Assembly: GCF_035046485.1 (NCBI RefSeq)
Contig: NC_085137.1
Location: 248,719,233-248,783,232 of the forward strand
Origin: Aedes albopictus
Taxonomy: Eukaryota > Arthropoda > Insecta > Diptera > Culicidae
Direction of reading: 5' to 3'
DNA length: 64,000 nt
This document shows positions 33,427-44,333 of the stretch, one piece after another (the first letter of the stretch is position 1; the number at the start of each line of letters is the position of its first letter). The translations under genes were made by a program, and so were the position numbers. A model generated the notes under the pieces. It saw only the letters and a list, made by a program, of their open reading frames with translations, made no database searches and was not told the DNA's origin.

Positions 33427-36400
33427 TAGATTCTTTATTCTGTATAGGGATTATTATAACGAATTTCGATAAGTCACATTGTAAAGTGATACAGTAACGA
33501 TTATTCCTGCTTGTTTTGGGTAACGGTGCGACCGTATCGATAGAGATCACATCGAATGGTTTCTGAGGTGTAGATGTGATAATAGATGCTTCTTTTGTTC
33601 TTTTACTGACTTTGTTCTTTCTGCAAAATTCACAGGCCTTTATGAATTTTGCGATAGAACCTTTCATTCCTCTCCATTGGAATAGATCTCGTAGTTTTAG
33701 GTACAATCTATGCTGTCCTATGTGGCCTCCAGTTGAGCTATTATGAAAATCATGCAATATTTTTTCGACTTCCATTTTTGACTCTATTTGTCTTGGAGGT
33801 TTGAAGAGTAAAATTTCAAAACTATTTATAATTTTTGTAGCAATTGATTTAAATTGTTCTACTGTGATTTGCGAGAATAATGGATCGCTCAATGATAAGG
33901 CGATTTGTTTTATCTTTAAATTTGTCATAACTTCATTCAATTTTGAAAGAGCAGACTCGAGTGTCTGACTTTCATTTTTGTAATTGAATTGTATTGCTGC
34001 ATGCGTCTTTTTATAATTCTCGCTTTTTATTTGGAATTCCATTATATTGTTACTGAGATTTGTTGTTAATTTAAAAGAATTTCGAGCTTCCTTTAAAATG
34101 ACAGCTTCGCTAACTAGAAGTTGATCAGGCTTCGTGTATGTGGAAACGTCATCCTTGGCTTTAGCTGATTTCTTTTTAGTCATGGATCTGGTGTTAACCA
34201 TGAGTATTGTTCTATTTTTTAGGTCGTCAGATGACATTAATCTAGATAATGCATCGGCGCCTACGTTATTTGTTCCTTTAATATGTTCTATTTCAAAGTC
34301 ATAGTCTTCGAGATCCAGACGCATTTGTGTTAGTTTTTTGGTTGGCTCTTTCATACCAAAAAGGAACACCAGTGGTCTGTGATCCGTTCGTACTATAAAC
34401 TTCCGTCCATACAAATATGGCTTGAAATAATCGATAGCCCAATGGATAGCGATCATTTCCTGCATAATCGTAGGTTTTTTGGAATCTGCCGAGTTAAAAG
34501 CTTTACTTGCGTAAGCTATTGGTAGGTCTTGTCCATCAATTACTTGTGATAGTATTGCACCACAGCCTACGTTTGAGGCGTCTGTGGTTAGATAGAATTT
34601 CTTCGAAAAGTCAGGGTAACTTAATATAGGTGGTGAGAGTAGGTGATTACGGAGTTGTTCGAAAGCTGATTGACAGTTATCTGTCCATTCAAAAGTTGAA
34701 TTTTTTTTAAGTAAGTCATTTAACGGTTTGGCTAATCTAGCAAAATCCGGTACGAACTTACGGTAATAGTTACAAAACGCGACGAAGCGGCGAGTTTCAT
34801 CCGCGTTTGTTGGTATTGGGTAGTTTTTGATTACTTCGAATTTTGTGTCGTCAGGAAGAATTCCCTGATCTGTAATTTTGTGTCCTAAATATGTTACTTC
34901 TGTTTTGAAGAATTGACATTTTTCGGGGTTTAATTTTAGATTGTAATGCCTCAATCTTTTAAAGACATTTATCAAATTTTTGATGTGATGCTCTGCTGAA
35001 CATCCTATTACGACAATATCGTCTATGTACACGAACGCGCACTCAGGTGTTAAACCTGCCATAGCAATTGTCATCATCCGTTGAAAACTATTTGGACTCA
35101 CATTAAGTCCAAATGGTAAACGGGTGAAGGCATAGTGCCCTGAAGGTGTAGAGAACGCTGTATACTTGCGGGACTCTGGGCTCAAAGGAATTTGATGGAA
35201 ACCTGCCATCAAATCCAATGTACTAAAATATTTGGCCCTGCCTAATTGGTCTAGAATCGTGTCTATTCTGGGTAATGGAAATCTGTCAGCTAGAATCTTT
35301 TTGTTTAACTGTCTGAAATCCACTACAAGTCTCCACTTCTTATCTGATGTGTTTGACTTTTTCGGCACCAATAATATTGGTGAGTTATACGCCGACACAG
35401 AGTTTTCGATTATATTGTTTTCCAAAAGTTTTTTAACTTGTGATTCAATTTCATCGTTCTGTGCGTGTATGCTTCTGTAGTTAGGAGTATACACAGGCAC
35501 GTTATCGGTTAGGTTGATGCTTTGTTCGTAGAAATTGTTAGTTGTGAGGTTGTCTGTATCTAGTGCAAATATGTCATTAAATTCCTCCAGGACCTTTTCA
35601 AATTTGGACCTGACAAATGAAGGAATTTCAGATATTTTAATTTTATTTTTAATCTTATCAATACGTTTATTTGTGTCGTTTTCCCCTTTTTGGATGCTGG
35701 CTATTATAAACTGATTGAGGGGTTTAATTACTGGTTTAAAATTATGGATTAACACAGGTTTACTCGTTGTGTTAATAAATTTAACGTATGTAGCATTAGG
35801 TGATACTAAAGTGTTCCCACAGAAAACTCCATTTTGGATTTCCTGTGAACACACTACAGAATCCTCGGCTACCTGTACATTCGGAATTCTGCGAATTACT
35901 TCGCATCTTTCCGGAACTATTATACCTTCATTGAAATTGTCTTCAATCATTACATTTACTTCTGCATTGTTAAAATTAAAACTTAAAATCCAATATTCGT
36001 AGTTTATTGTGCATTTATACAAGGATAGAAAGTCTCTTCCCAATATTCCATCGGTGAATATTGGGAATTCGTCTCCTACTAAATGGAATTCGTGATGCAA
36101 TGTGAGGGTATTTGAAAATGTCAATGCCGTAACTGTTGTTGCCAGTGTTTCAATTTTTTCACCGGAAATTCCGGAGATACTGCATTTTCTATTTACATCG
36201 ATTTGGTGACTTCCAAGAATTTTGTTAGCTTTGAACACCGATACGTCAGCTCCTGAATCTATCATAAAGGTACACACCGAATTTGTCATTTCGACATGTG
36301 CCTTTATGAAATTCGATGCTGACGCGTTGATGGTTAAAAGTTGTGTAGTTGGCCTAAAAAATGTTGCTGCGGCTGTTGCGGTTGCTGTACCTGTGGTTGG

Positions 36401-37114
36401 TGGTTGGTACTGTGGTTGCATTTGCTGTTGGTTAGGACATATGCGTCCTGAGTTTGTCAAGTTTTGTTGTTGAGGTGGAACCATGTGTCCAACATCTGCG
36501 TAAAATATGCGTGGTTGCATATTTCCGCGGTGGAAGCCTTTGTGAGATGCTCTTCCACGCTGAGATGGAGATCCATAGGGTCGTCTTCCACAACCACTAT
36601 GGAATCCTCCTCTGCCTCCACGATAATCGTTGTGGCGTTGTCCGTAGTGATTCATATTGAAATTATTTCTGTCGCGATTGTTATGTCCGCGGCGTGAAGC
36701 GAACATTATCGCGTTAGTATTAGGTGTTGCTGTTGTAGCCTCGTTGCTCAGTGTTTTCTCTATTGCTGCGGACAATGTTGCAAATTGTCCGGCTTTTAGA
36801 ATGAGCCTCGTATCGGGTTTACGAACGCCGGTACAAAGAGCCTTCACTCCTTGCTTTATTGCTATTTTGTTCGCCACATCAACCGGAATTTGCTCCGTGA
36901 TGTAAGCCTTTTCTAAAAGGAAGGTCAAATTTTCGACCTCCGTGGTGAATTTGTTGACATCACCAGATTGTTTCAATGCTCCTAATTTCGAAACATATAC
37001 GTCTGAAGACGTTGCCAGACCGCATCTATTTTTTAAGTGGTTTAATATTTCATCGAGATCTGCCGGGTTCTCGCCTACGGCCGATCTCGCTTTTCCAATT
37101 AGTCTGGTCATCAC
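33427..37114 (-). pseudogene. Ty3/gypsy Gag C-terminus and Pol (PR-RT-RH-IN N-part)
   Basis: One long frame (1234 codons to the MITE-derived stop at 33410) carries the C-terminal half of Gag, an RGG-rich nucleocapsid (RGGRGGFHSG near residue 165) with no CCHC knuckle, protease (FMIDSGADVSVF near 285), RT (LDLMAGFHQIPLSP, then FVYIDDIVVIG near 695), RNase H (LTTDASNVGCGAIL near 843) and the integrase HHCC zinc domain (near 1123) with the first catalytic Asp (VISIDTVAP). The MITE at 33426 truncates integrase, so the element is dead by itself, though RT and protease appear whole. The wording is that of the gypsy/mdg1-type insect group. The frame starts within Gag, one base behind the upstream Gag frame. 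Confidence 0.93.
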
Positions 37115-37617
37115 GAATTTTTAACGGTAACATCTGCGGCTGTTTTTTGAGCTGCTGTTGCCGTTACAAATTCCGCTTTGACCGTGTCTACGAATAAGCC
37201 AACTGAGTCAATAAATGGACTCAGGCCTTCTTGGCTTCCATCATAAACTTGGACCACTGCGGTTCCAAGTTTAAGGTCCACCTTCGGAGTTGTCATCTTG
37301 TTATTGCGGTATAATTTTTCGACAATAATGATAAGTTTTACAATTGTTTTAAAACGTATGAGATGTTTGGCCTTATCAAGTCGCACGTCGATAAAAATTT
37401 TAATTTCACTAAAAATATCTCTGGATTTTCTTAAGAGGATTTTTTGATTAGAACATTCGAATTCGTCTAAGAGGTATAAATTTGCTTCATAAAGATTACG
37501 AGCCTTTACTAACTTGTCTACTAGTGTTTTCCTCAAAAATTTCCTGTTTGGTGCCTTCCTCAGATTTCTCAAAGTAAGTGCAAGTTGTTCTATATTTTTG
37601 ACAACATTTTTTTCCAT
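37111..37617 (-). CDS. Ty3/gypsy Gag N-terminal frame
   Basis: 168 codons from MEKNVVKNIEQL, with helical charged N-terminus and VDLKLGTAVVQVYDGSQEGL near 115, the usual start of the insect Ty3 capsid domain. It stops at VTVKNS and overlaps the next frame by a few bases at an A5 run, with the rest of capsid continuing in the -1 frame. Either a programmed shift or a one-base indel separates them. Confidence 0.8.
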   Translation of the reverse strand: MEKNVVKNIEQLALTLRNLRKAPNRKFLRKTLVDKLVKARNLYEANLYLLDEFECSNQKILLRKSRDIFSEIKIFIDVRLDKAKHLIRFKTIVKLIIIVEKLYRNNKMTTPKVDLKLGTAVVQVYDGSQEGLSPFIDSVGLFVDTVKAEFVTATAAQKTAADVTVKNS

Positions 37618-38332
37618 TTAACTCTCTTCTTTTTAAAATCGGATGAGGTCACTGTTAGGCTTCCGGATAATTAATTCTCGTACAGGATTTATGAGATTTG
37701 GTAATTTACTTTCAAACAAGATCTTTCAGTAAGTCACACATTTTTGAATATTACAATGTCAAACACCACTTGAATACACCATTTTAACTAAATTGTTTCG
37801 GTACTTATTTATTTTTAACTATTAAATTAAATCATCACTCACGCTAGTATATCATCTGCAAGTCTCAGCAGCAACGACGAAGCTACGTTGGGGTCGCTCC
37901 ATGTTGCGCCCTTGTTGGGGTCGGCTCCATGTTGCCGGATGACCCGTTTGTTATGTTGTTTCTTCGTCTGCACTGCCACTAGTAGTGTTCGATTTTCCAC
38001 ATGAGTATGTCCACTATGTCATCTCGAAGTTCCACAATCGAACTCCTGGTGTTCGTTTGCATTCCGTTGGAGATCGCTGCTGCTGCTGCTACTTGGAATA
38101 GGGCGTTGCTTGTTGCTCTTCCTTTGAAAATCATCGGTACGCTCTAGCTTCGAGCTTGGTTTTCACCTCGTACATTTGTGTGTAACACAATGTGAACACT
38201 AAACTGTTTATCTTGTGTTCCGTCATTGTATAGTTACTTAGTCACTTGCACTTAATGTTTCCAATAAAAATGTTATTATTTATTTCAACTACTCCACACA
38301 GTACAGTAAAGTTCGACACTTCCTTATAACTG

Positions 38333-38542
38333 TTAGATTGGATGGGCAGCGGCTCGTCGAGCGGCTCTTTCTGCCAGCCGTTCCGTGTGTGATTTGTGCA
38401 ACTTCAGTAGTAGTTTTATTAGCACGTACGCACCCGCGATAACTGTTAAAATGCAAAGCGCAACCGCTTGTGTTTGATGGTGTTCTTCACTGGGTCCCAT
38501 TTGATTCGTAGTGACGATCTCGTCACTTGAAAACCAACCCAT
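38333..38542 (-). CDS. Small membrane-protein ORF ahead of gag
   Basis: About 69 codons between the 5' LTR and gag of the Ty3 element, same strand. Reads MGWFSSDEI at the N-terminus (a possible myristoylation signal if translation starts at the second Met, 38542), a single hydrophobic segment ALCILTVIAGAYVLIKLLL near residues 29-47, then a basic Arg-rich tail (LAERAARRAAAHPI). I do not recognise a family. Length is modest, so chance is possible, but the amphipathic design and position argue for a real accessory protein. Confidence 0.45.
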   Translation of the reverse strand: MGWFSSDEIVTTNQMGPSEEHHQTQAVALCILTVIAGAYVLIKLLLKLHKSHTERLAERAARRAAAHPI

Positions 38543-38613
38543 TTTCAAATGTGATTGGAATACACTTTACCGAACTGTATCACTTTCACACTTTTGCTGC
38601 GGAGAAGGCAAAA

Positions 38614-38630
38614 CCTGTCTTAGGTAGCCA
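38614..38630 (-). promoter_or_regulatory. Primer binding site of Ty3/gypsy element
   Basis: TGGCTACCTAAGACAGG follows the 5' LTR directly on the minus strand, in the expected place and with the TGG start. I cannot name the tRNA. Confidence 0.6.
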
Positions 38631-39042
38631 TGTACTAATTTGGAGTTTTCTTCAGAGTAAAGTGTACACCCGTTAGCTGTTGGGCTCGGAACCAGAATGA
38701 TTTATTCAATTTGCTTTTCGTGGCAACCGACCAACGCTCGGTGGCGTATGGTTTATTCTGTTGTGCTTAGTTGCACGATTAAGCAGGCCACACAAAGTGC
38801 ATAGGGGCTGTCCATTAATTACGTAAGGGTTTATGTGGGGAGGGGGGGTTTGAGAAATCTTACGCGCCATACAAAAATATTTGGGTTCTCATACAAAAAA
38901 TCTTACAAGGGGGGGTGGGGGTGTCGAAAAATCGTAAAAATGCCCTTACGTAATAAATGGACAGCCCCATAGCCTGTTTGATTGTTATGATATAAACATC
39001 CGCGTGGACGTTTATTTAACTTTGCCGATTCATCACACTACA
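38631..39042 (-). repeat. 5' LTR of Ty3/gypsy element, with MITE
   Basis: 412 bp: the 245-bp LTR plus a 165-bp MITE and its 3-bp duplication. Apart from the MITE and a 1-base length difference at the outer end it matches the 3' LTR closely. Outer flank TCGG (39043-39046) equals the left flank, a 4-bp target duplication. Confidence 0.93.
38804..38968. mobile_element. 165-bp MITE in the 5' LTR, ATA duplication
   Basis: GGGGCTGTCCATTAATTACG and its inverse, with ATA at 38801-38803 and 38969-38971. The empty site GTGCATAGCCTG is intact in the other LTR. Confidence 0.92.
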
Positions 39043-39235
39043 TCGGTAAGGTAAGGTAAGTGTGAGGATTGCCGGCATAGTGACAGTGGACAAGGTAATC
39101 TGTAATAAGTTGCTAAGTTGCATACAGGTAAGAGTTATCGAAAAGTCACAAAAGTTGTTGGTTATCAACACGCACAAGGGGTTCTGAGCGTATACGAGAT
39201 TGTCTTTGGTATTACTAAATAGTGTAGTGACGATT

Positions 39236-39480
39236 TTCAAGAGAATTATGGATGAGATTTTGGGTGCTATCAAGGCAGTTCAAAGATATCTGGACGATAT
39301 TCTGATTTAGAGCGATACCATTGAAGATTCGTCGCTAAGTTGTACATGGTTCTTTATTGGCTGCTAGAGCACAAGTTCAAGGTAAATTTTAACAAAAATG
39401 AGTTTTTAGTACAAGAGACATTTAGGCCACAAAGTGCCAAAAAGTTCTTAGTTCATTCCACAAGAAGGTTAAATCAATCA
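39236..39480 (+). pseudogene. Degenerate gypsy-type RT fragment
   Basis: Plus-strand frames read VQRYLDDILI then a stop and SDTIEDS, and in the next frame LYWLLEHKFKVNFNKNEFLV. The order YLDDILI, then the L-EHKFKVNF-K-EF block, is that of a Ty3/gypsy RT palm to thumb. Stops and frame changes show an old relic, oriented opposite to the nearby full element. Confidence 0.55.
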
Positions 39481-39847
39481 ATCATCATTTCCTTCGTCAA
39501 TATGCAGCAAAATATTTATACCGTTGAAAGCCTAAAATAGGTATGATACAAAATACATTTTTGCATTACAAAATCATAATTTATTGGCTAGTTCACCCCA
39601 CGTGGTAGTGTGTCATACTAACGGCCTACTTTTCCTCATTGCATTATGCAATCGAAAAGTATTGCATAATATAGTACATATAGCAACACGTTTCGGTTAT
39701 AAAGCCTGCGTCATTCAGAATCGGTACACTTCTAACCGGCTGCAGATCAAAAAACGGCATCACTTAGAAAAAAGTGTTGTTAGCAGCAAGCGCATTCATT
39801 GTAGTTTGTAGGAAAAATATGAAAATTGCTGATTAGCCACACCTCGA

Positions 39848-39968
39848 ATTTTCAAGAGTACAAATTTGAAGAACCGAAAGTCGGTTTGGGCTGAAAAGTT
39901 GGTCGCTGTTGGTGACCAATCGATCAACTTTTCAGCGCAAACTGACATTCGATTCTTCAGATTTGTGC
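39848..39968. repeat. Hairpin element, about 120 bp
   Basis: TTTTCAAGAGTACAAATTTG at the left pairs with CAGATTTGTGCTATTGAAAA at the right, and CTGAAAAGTTG with CAACTTTTCAG near the centre. Confidence 0.75.
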
Positions 39969-41340
39969 TATTGAAAATCTAAAAAAACATATTTAGATGC
40001 TCGCAGATGCTTTGTATGCTTTGCAAGGTTATAAATTATCACGGATACGGGCTTTATAAAAAAGTTGTAGCGTCCATCCCAAGTAACATTTTATAGTCAA
40101 ATAGACTAGAAGAGGTTCTTGGATCCATCTTAAAACCAAAATAAAAGGTTTTGGTTTTATGACGGTTCTCAAACCCTCAAAAGGACTAATTGGTCATCAA
40201 TTCGTTGGCAGTGGCCAACAAAATCTATTTTTTACAATGTGTAACCACCGATTTTCTTAGTCCTAACACCATTCGAAAACTTTTTACACAACATATGAAA
40301 AAATCAGAGATGTCTCTATCTCCAATCAAAAGTTATCTGCACTTTTATAGACTGATACGAGACAACTAGAAATCCTCTACCTAGAGATGAGCGGAAGTTA
40401 CATACGTCGATTCGGCAACGCTGTTTGTTTTGTTTACAACAGCTGCCAACACTTGCTACAAAGCTAGATGTTCAAACTTTGTGCGTGACTTCGTTGTGGT
40501 TCAAGTTGTTTTGTTTACATTTTCAAATTATGGTAGAATTTTTTTTCGAAATTTTGTTGAAATAGCGGACACGGCGTGTGTATGGGAAAGGTTTATAACA
40601 AAAAAATAGACATCGTCAAATTTTTCGCTATTCAAAAATAGAGGCTTTCAGCTTTCATTTGCACGGTCCCTCAAAAAAATCCACCGAGGGATCTCGAACA
40701 ACTTTTTCAGAATACTGTTTTTCCCCATACAAAATGAACGGTTCCAAATTAATCCCTATTTCTACTTAACAAACATACCCAATTTTTGTATGAAAAAGTT
40801 CCCCCGATGGAATATTTCGATGTTGGGCTTGAATGAAAGCTAGAAGCGTCAACTTTCACGTAACGTAAAAATTAGCGATGCTTATTTTTTGTAATAAATT
40901 TCTTCTACCAGACACACCAGAAATTTGAAATTTATTGCAAAAGTGTTACGCTAATCAAATCGGCAGAAGTGAAGCAAGAAGCAGCAATGGAAGTTTTTTC
41001 GACAAGTGCGGCAACAAAAGTGTCGTCATAAGCATGAGCTTTTGAAAGCAGAATTAATAATTTTTTATCTTTTTACTAAACATACATATGCCGCCAATTT
41101 CTCGATATTAAAAATAAATAATTTTAATTTATTTAGTTCCGATTGCAATACCGTTCAAACGACGCCTTCCTACGAACGACAAGCATGTTCATTTGGCTCA
41201 CACTTTGACAGTTCTCTCTGCACGATTGGCTCACAATGGCCACCTCCGCAGATCTCTGTAATGTAGGATTACTAGAGACAACCAGTAAGATGAATCTTTC
41301 ACAAGTAACGGAAACGAACACCGTGCACTGATTTTAGTCC
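39969..41340. other. Noncoding; partial match to fold-back interior
   Basis: Near 40245-40350 the phrases AACCACCGATTTTC and TCAGAGATGTCTC resemble the fold-back at 9892-13387, so part of this is a diverged copy. No gene. Confidence 0.4.
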
Positions 41341-43105
41341 ATTTATTTAAACTTCAATAAATTTATTTCTTGTTCTGCTCAGATTTCGCGCTTTGTTGTT
41401 CTTTTTCTTGTTGTTGTTATTTTCCTTTGTGTTGGTTGTGTAGAGTTCTTTCTTTTGTCAATACTACAACTTCTGCCGGGTAGTTACTCGATATTTTTTC
41501 TTCTCAATATTCATAGGTTATAGGCGATCTAATGTTCATTATTGTTTAATTAGTTGTTACTTTTATTTCGGTTTGTTTTTTTTTTTGTTAATTTTGTTTT
41601 TCTTTTTTTTTTAAATAATATACGGTTTGTTTACTCAAATAGTGCTTTTAATACAATATATTACAGATAACCACAATAACTGATGTCGCCTCGGTTTGTG
41701 TTTTTTATTTGTTGTTGTTGTGTGTGTGTGTGGGTGTGTAATTCCTTGCAAACGTTTCGCTGAGCGATCTCAGTAGTGTGAGTGCGATGAATTCGTTTTT
41801 TTACATTCTCTTTCGTGGAATACTTTATTTTCGAATAACAACCGTTGGACGAAGCCAACCGAAGTGGTTTATGCATATTTTTTTTTGTATTCATTTGCTT
41901 AACTATTAGGATAGTCTATACGATGCATTGTTTCTTTTGCTAAATGATGTATTTTCTATAGTTTTTACTTGTGTTCTTCTTGGAATGGTTATGCTTTTAC
42001 TAGGTGTTCTGTTTTTGTGCTTGTTTGATCGTTTTTGTGTGTGTTCTGATTCTTGCTTTACACCGATGGATATACCTATTGTTTCTTAACTTTCAGTTTG
42101 TGAATATTGCAATGGTCCATGCTGGTTGAAGAGTTTTCTTTCTCTAACGACATCGAGCATTGTTAGATGGTGAATCCTAGCCCTCCTCGTATTTTTGGTA
42201 ATAATTTGTTATCTCGCTAATCAACATTTACCCTTATCTCATGATTATTCATGTTTTTTTTTTACAGGGAGGAATGGCTCATTTGTTTTAAAAACTAGCT
42301 TAACTGACATTCTTGTTTTGCTTGTTTGTTAGTAAATTCTTGACTCATCATCATATGTTCACAAAATATACAGTATTCTTTATGATGAATTTTATTCATA
42401 TGAAAATTATTACCTATTATTATCATAACTTTCCCTTTTTCCAAGGGATGGCTCATAGTAGGGTGTGTTTGTCGAATGCAGCTGGAAAGAACTGGCGAGA
42501 GGTTTTGCTGAATGGAGGCATGATCGCTGTGTTTCCAGAAGCTTAATATTTTTTTTACTGTTGAGTACAGGATTAGTGTTAGGACTGAGGATTGGCTTAT
42601 ATTGTGTCGTTTATCAATTGCATTATACATATCCTAACATTTTGCCTTTTTACAAGAATACGCTGCCCTTAAGTCTATCGTGAATATTTTACTATGTTTG
42701 CATGAATTTTCATTATTTTGTCTAGTTAACACGTTGCTCAATGTATGATTTTTGGACTGTGAGAAGGCAAGTAATGTGCATCGGCGACCTCTCGGCAATC
42801 TTGCTAGCTTACATTCGTCGTTGGATGATAAGTCAGGTGTGAATAGTCTTACTTTTTGTGTGATTTATTCGTCAACCCGAGCAGGATTTTGTGAACTGAA
42901 AGGCTTTTTGCAAGTCTAGATATATTCAATTTGTTTCAATACGTGTCTCTTAAAATGCGTTTGATGGTTTCCGTTTTCCTACATTTTTAGACGGATAGTT
43001 GCCATAACAGGGTATATACTGAATCAAATAAATACAATCCTCTTTATCTAAGTTTTCGCACAAAAGTATTCCAAATATTTGTAAATAATAAATATAAGGA
43101 GAGTC
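41340..43105. other. T-rich unique-looking DNA, possible 3'UTR
   Basis: No repeat structure or coding frame. Plus-strand T tracts and TTTATT hexamers (minus-strand AATAAA) near 41342 and 41361 would suit the far 3' end of a minus-strand transcript, possibly a long Cka 3'UTR interrupted by the transposon cluster. Speculative. Confidence 0.25.
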
Positions 43106-43713
43106 CCAAAAATGCTCCTTTGAATATTTCACAAAAAAATGCACAACCCAAGCAACACACATGGTCACAAATCAGTATGCGGCAGCGCAGGTAATGGTTG
43201 TGCAATAAGTCACAGTGACTTCTCTGCAACATACGCTGCCGTGACTGTTTTGAAACCATGTTATTTCATTTATTTAGTTAACATCAAATTCATGATAATA
43301 CTGAATCAACAATTTGCCGCCATAATACTCGATTTGCAGCTGCAGCTCTCCAACGTCGGTCACGCCCAACACTCGCCAGATCACTCTCCACCTGGTCCGC
43401 CCATCGTGCTCTCTGCGCTCCACGCCTTCTTGTACCAACCGGATGGTTAGCAAACACCAACTTTGCAGGGTTGTTGTCCGGCATTCTTGCAACATGCGCT
43501 GCCCATCGTATCCTTCCGGCTTTGGCCACTTTCTGGATGCTGGGTTCGCCGTAAAGTGCAGCGAGCTCGTGGTTCATCCTTCTCCGCCACACACCGTTCT
43601 CCTGCACGCCGCCGAAGATCGTACTTAGCACCCGTCGCTCGAAAACTCCGAGTGCTTGCAGGTCCTCCTCGAGCATCGTCCATGTCTCGTGTCCGTAGAG
43701 AACCACCGGTCTT

Positions 43714-43755
43714 TTTTTTATATTTAAATCTTTATTTTTATTAGGTCCATGCGAC
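43714..43755 (-). mobile_element. 42-bp retroposed scrap with 11-bp duplication
   Basis: On the minus strand a short piece ending in AAATATAAAAAA lies between two exact copies of AAGACCGGTGG (43703-43713 and 43756-43766). This is the signature of a severely 5'-truncated retroposition. Confidence 0.8.
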
Positions 43756-44333
43756 CCACCGGTCTTATTAACGTCTTGTACATGGTACATTTGGTGCGGG
43801 GGTGAATTTTTTTTGACCGCAGTTTCTTCTAGAGCCCATAGTAGGCACGACTTCCACTGATGCGCCTTCGTATTTCACGGCTCACGTTATTGTCAGCCGT
43901 TAGCAAGGAACCGAGGTAGACGAATTCTTCTACCACTTCGAAAGTATCCCCGTCTATCGTTACATTGTTGCCAAGGCTTGTCCTGTCTCGCTCAGTCCCA
44001 CCTCTAGCAGCATGTACTTTGTCTTGCCGCATTCACCACTAGTCCGACCTTTGCTGCTTCGCGTTTCAGGCGGGTGTACAGTTCTGCCACCGTTCCAAAT
44101 GTTCTAGCAATAATATCCATGTCATTCGCAAAACAGACAAATTGGCCGGATTTCGTGAAGATCGTACCCCGGCTGTTGAGCCCGGCTCGTCGCATAACAC
44201 CTTCTAGGGCGATGTTGAATAGTAGGCAGGAAAGTCCATCACCTTGTCGTAGTCCCCGTCGAGATTCGAATGAACTGGATAGTTTACCTGAAATTCTTAC
44301 ACTGTTCTGCACACCGTCCATCGCCCAACTAAC

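Noticed and set aside
43156..43260. Hairpin with ACATGGT and ACCATGT ends as a MITE
   Set aside because: Pairing beyond the ends is patchy and no duplication is visible.
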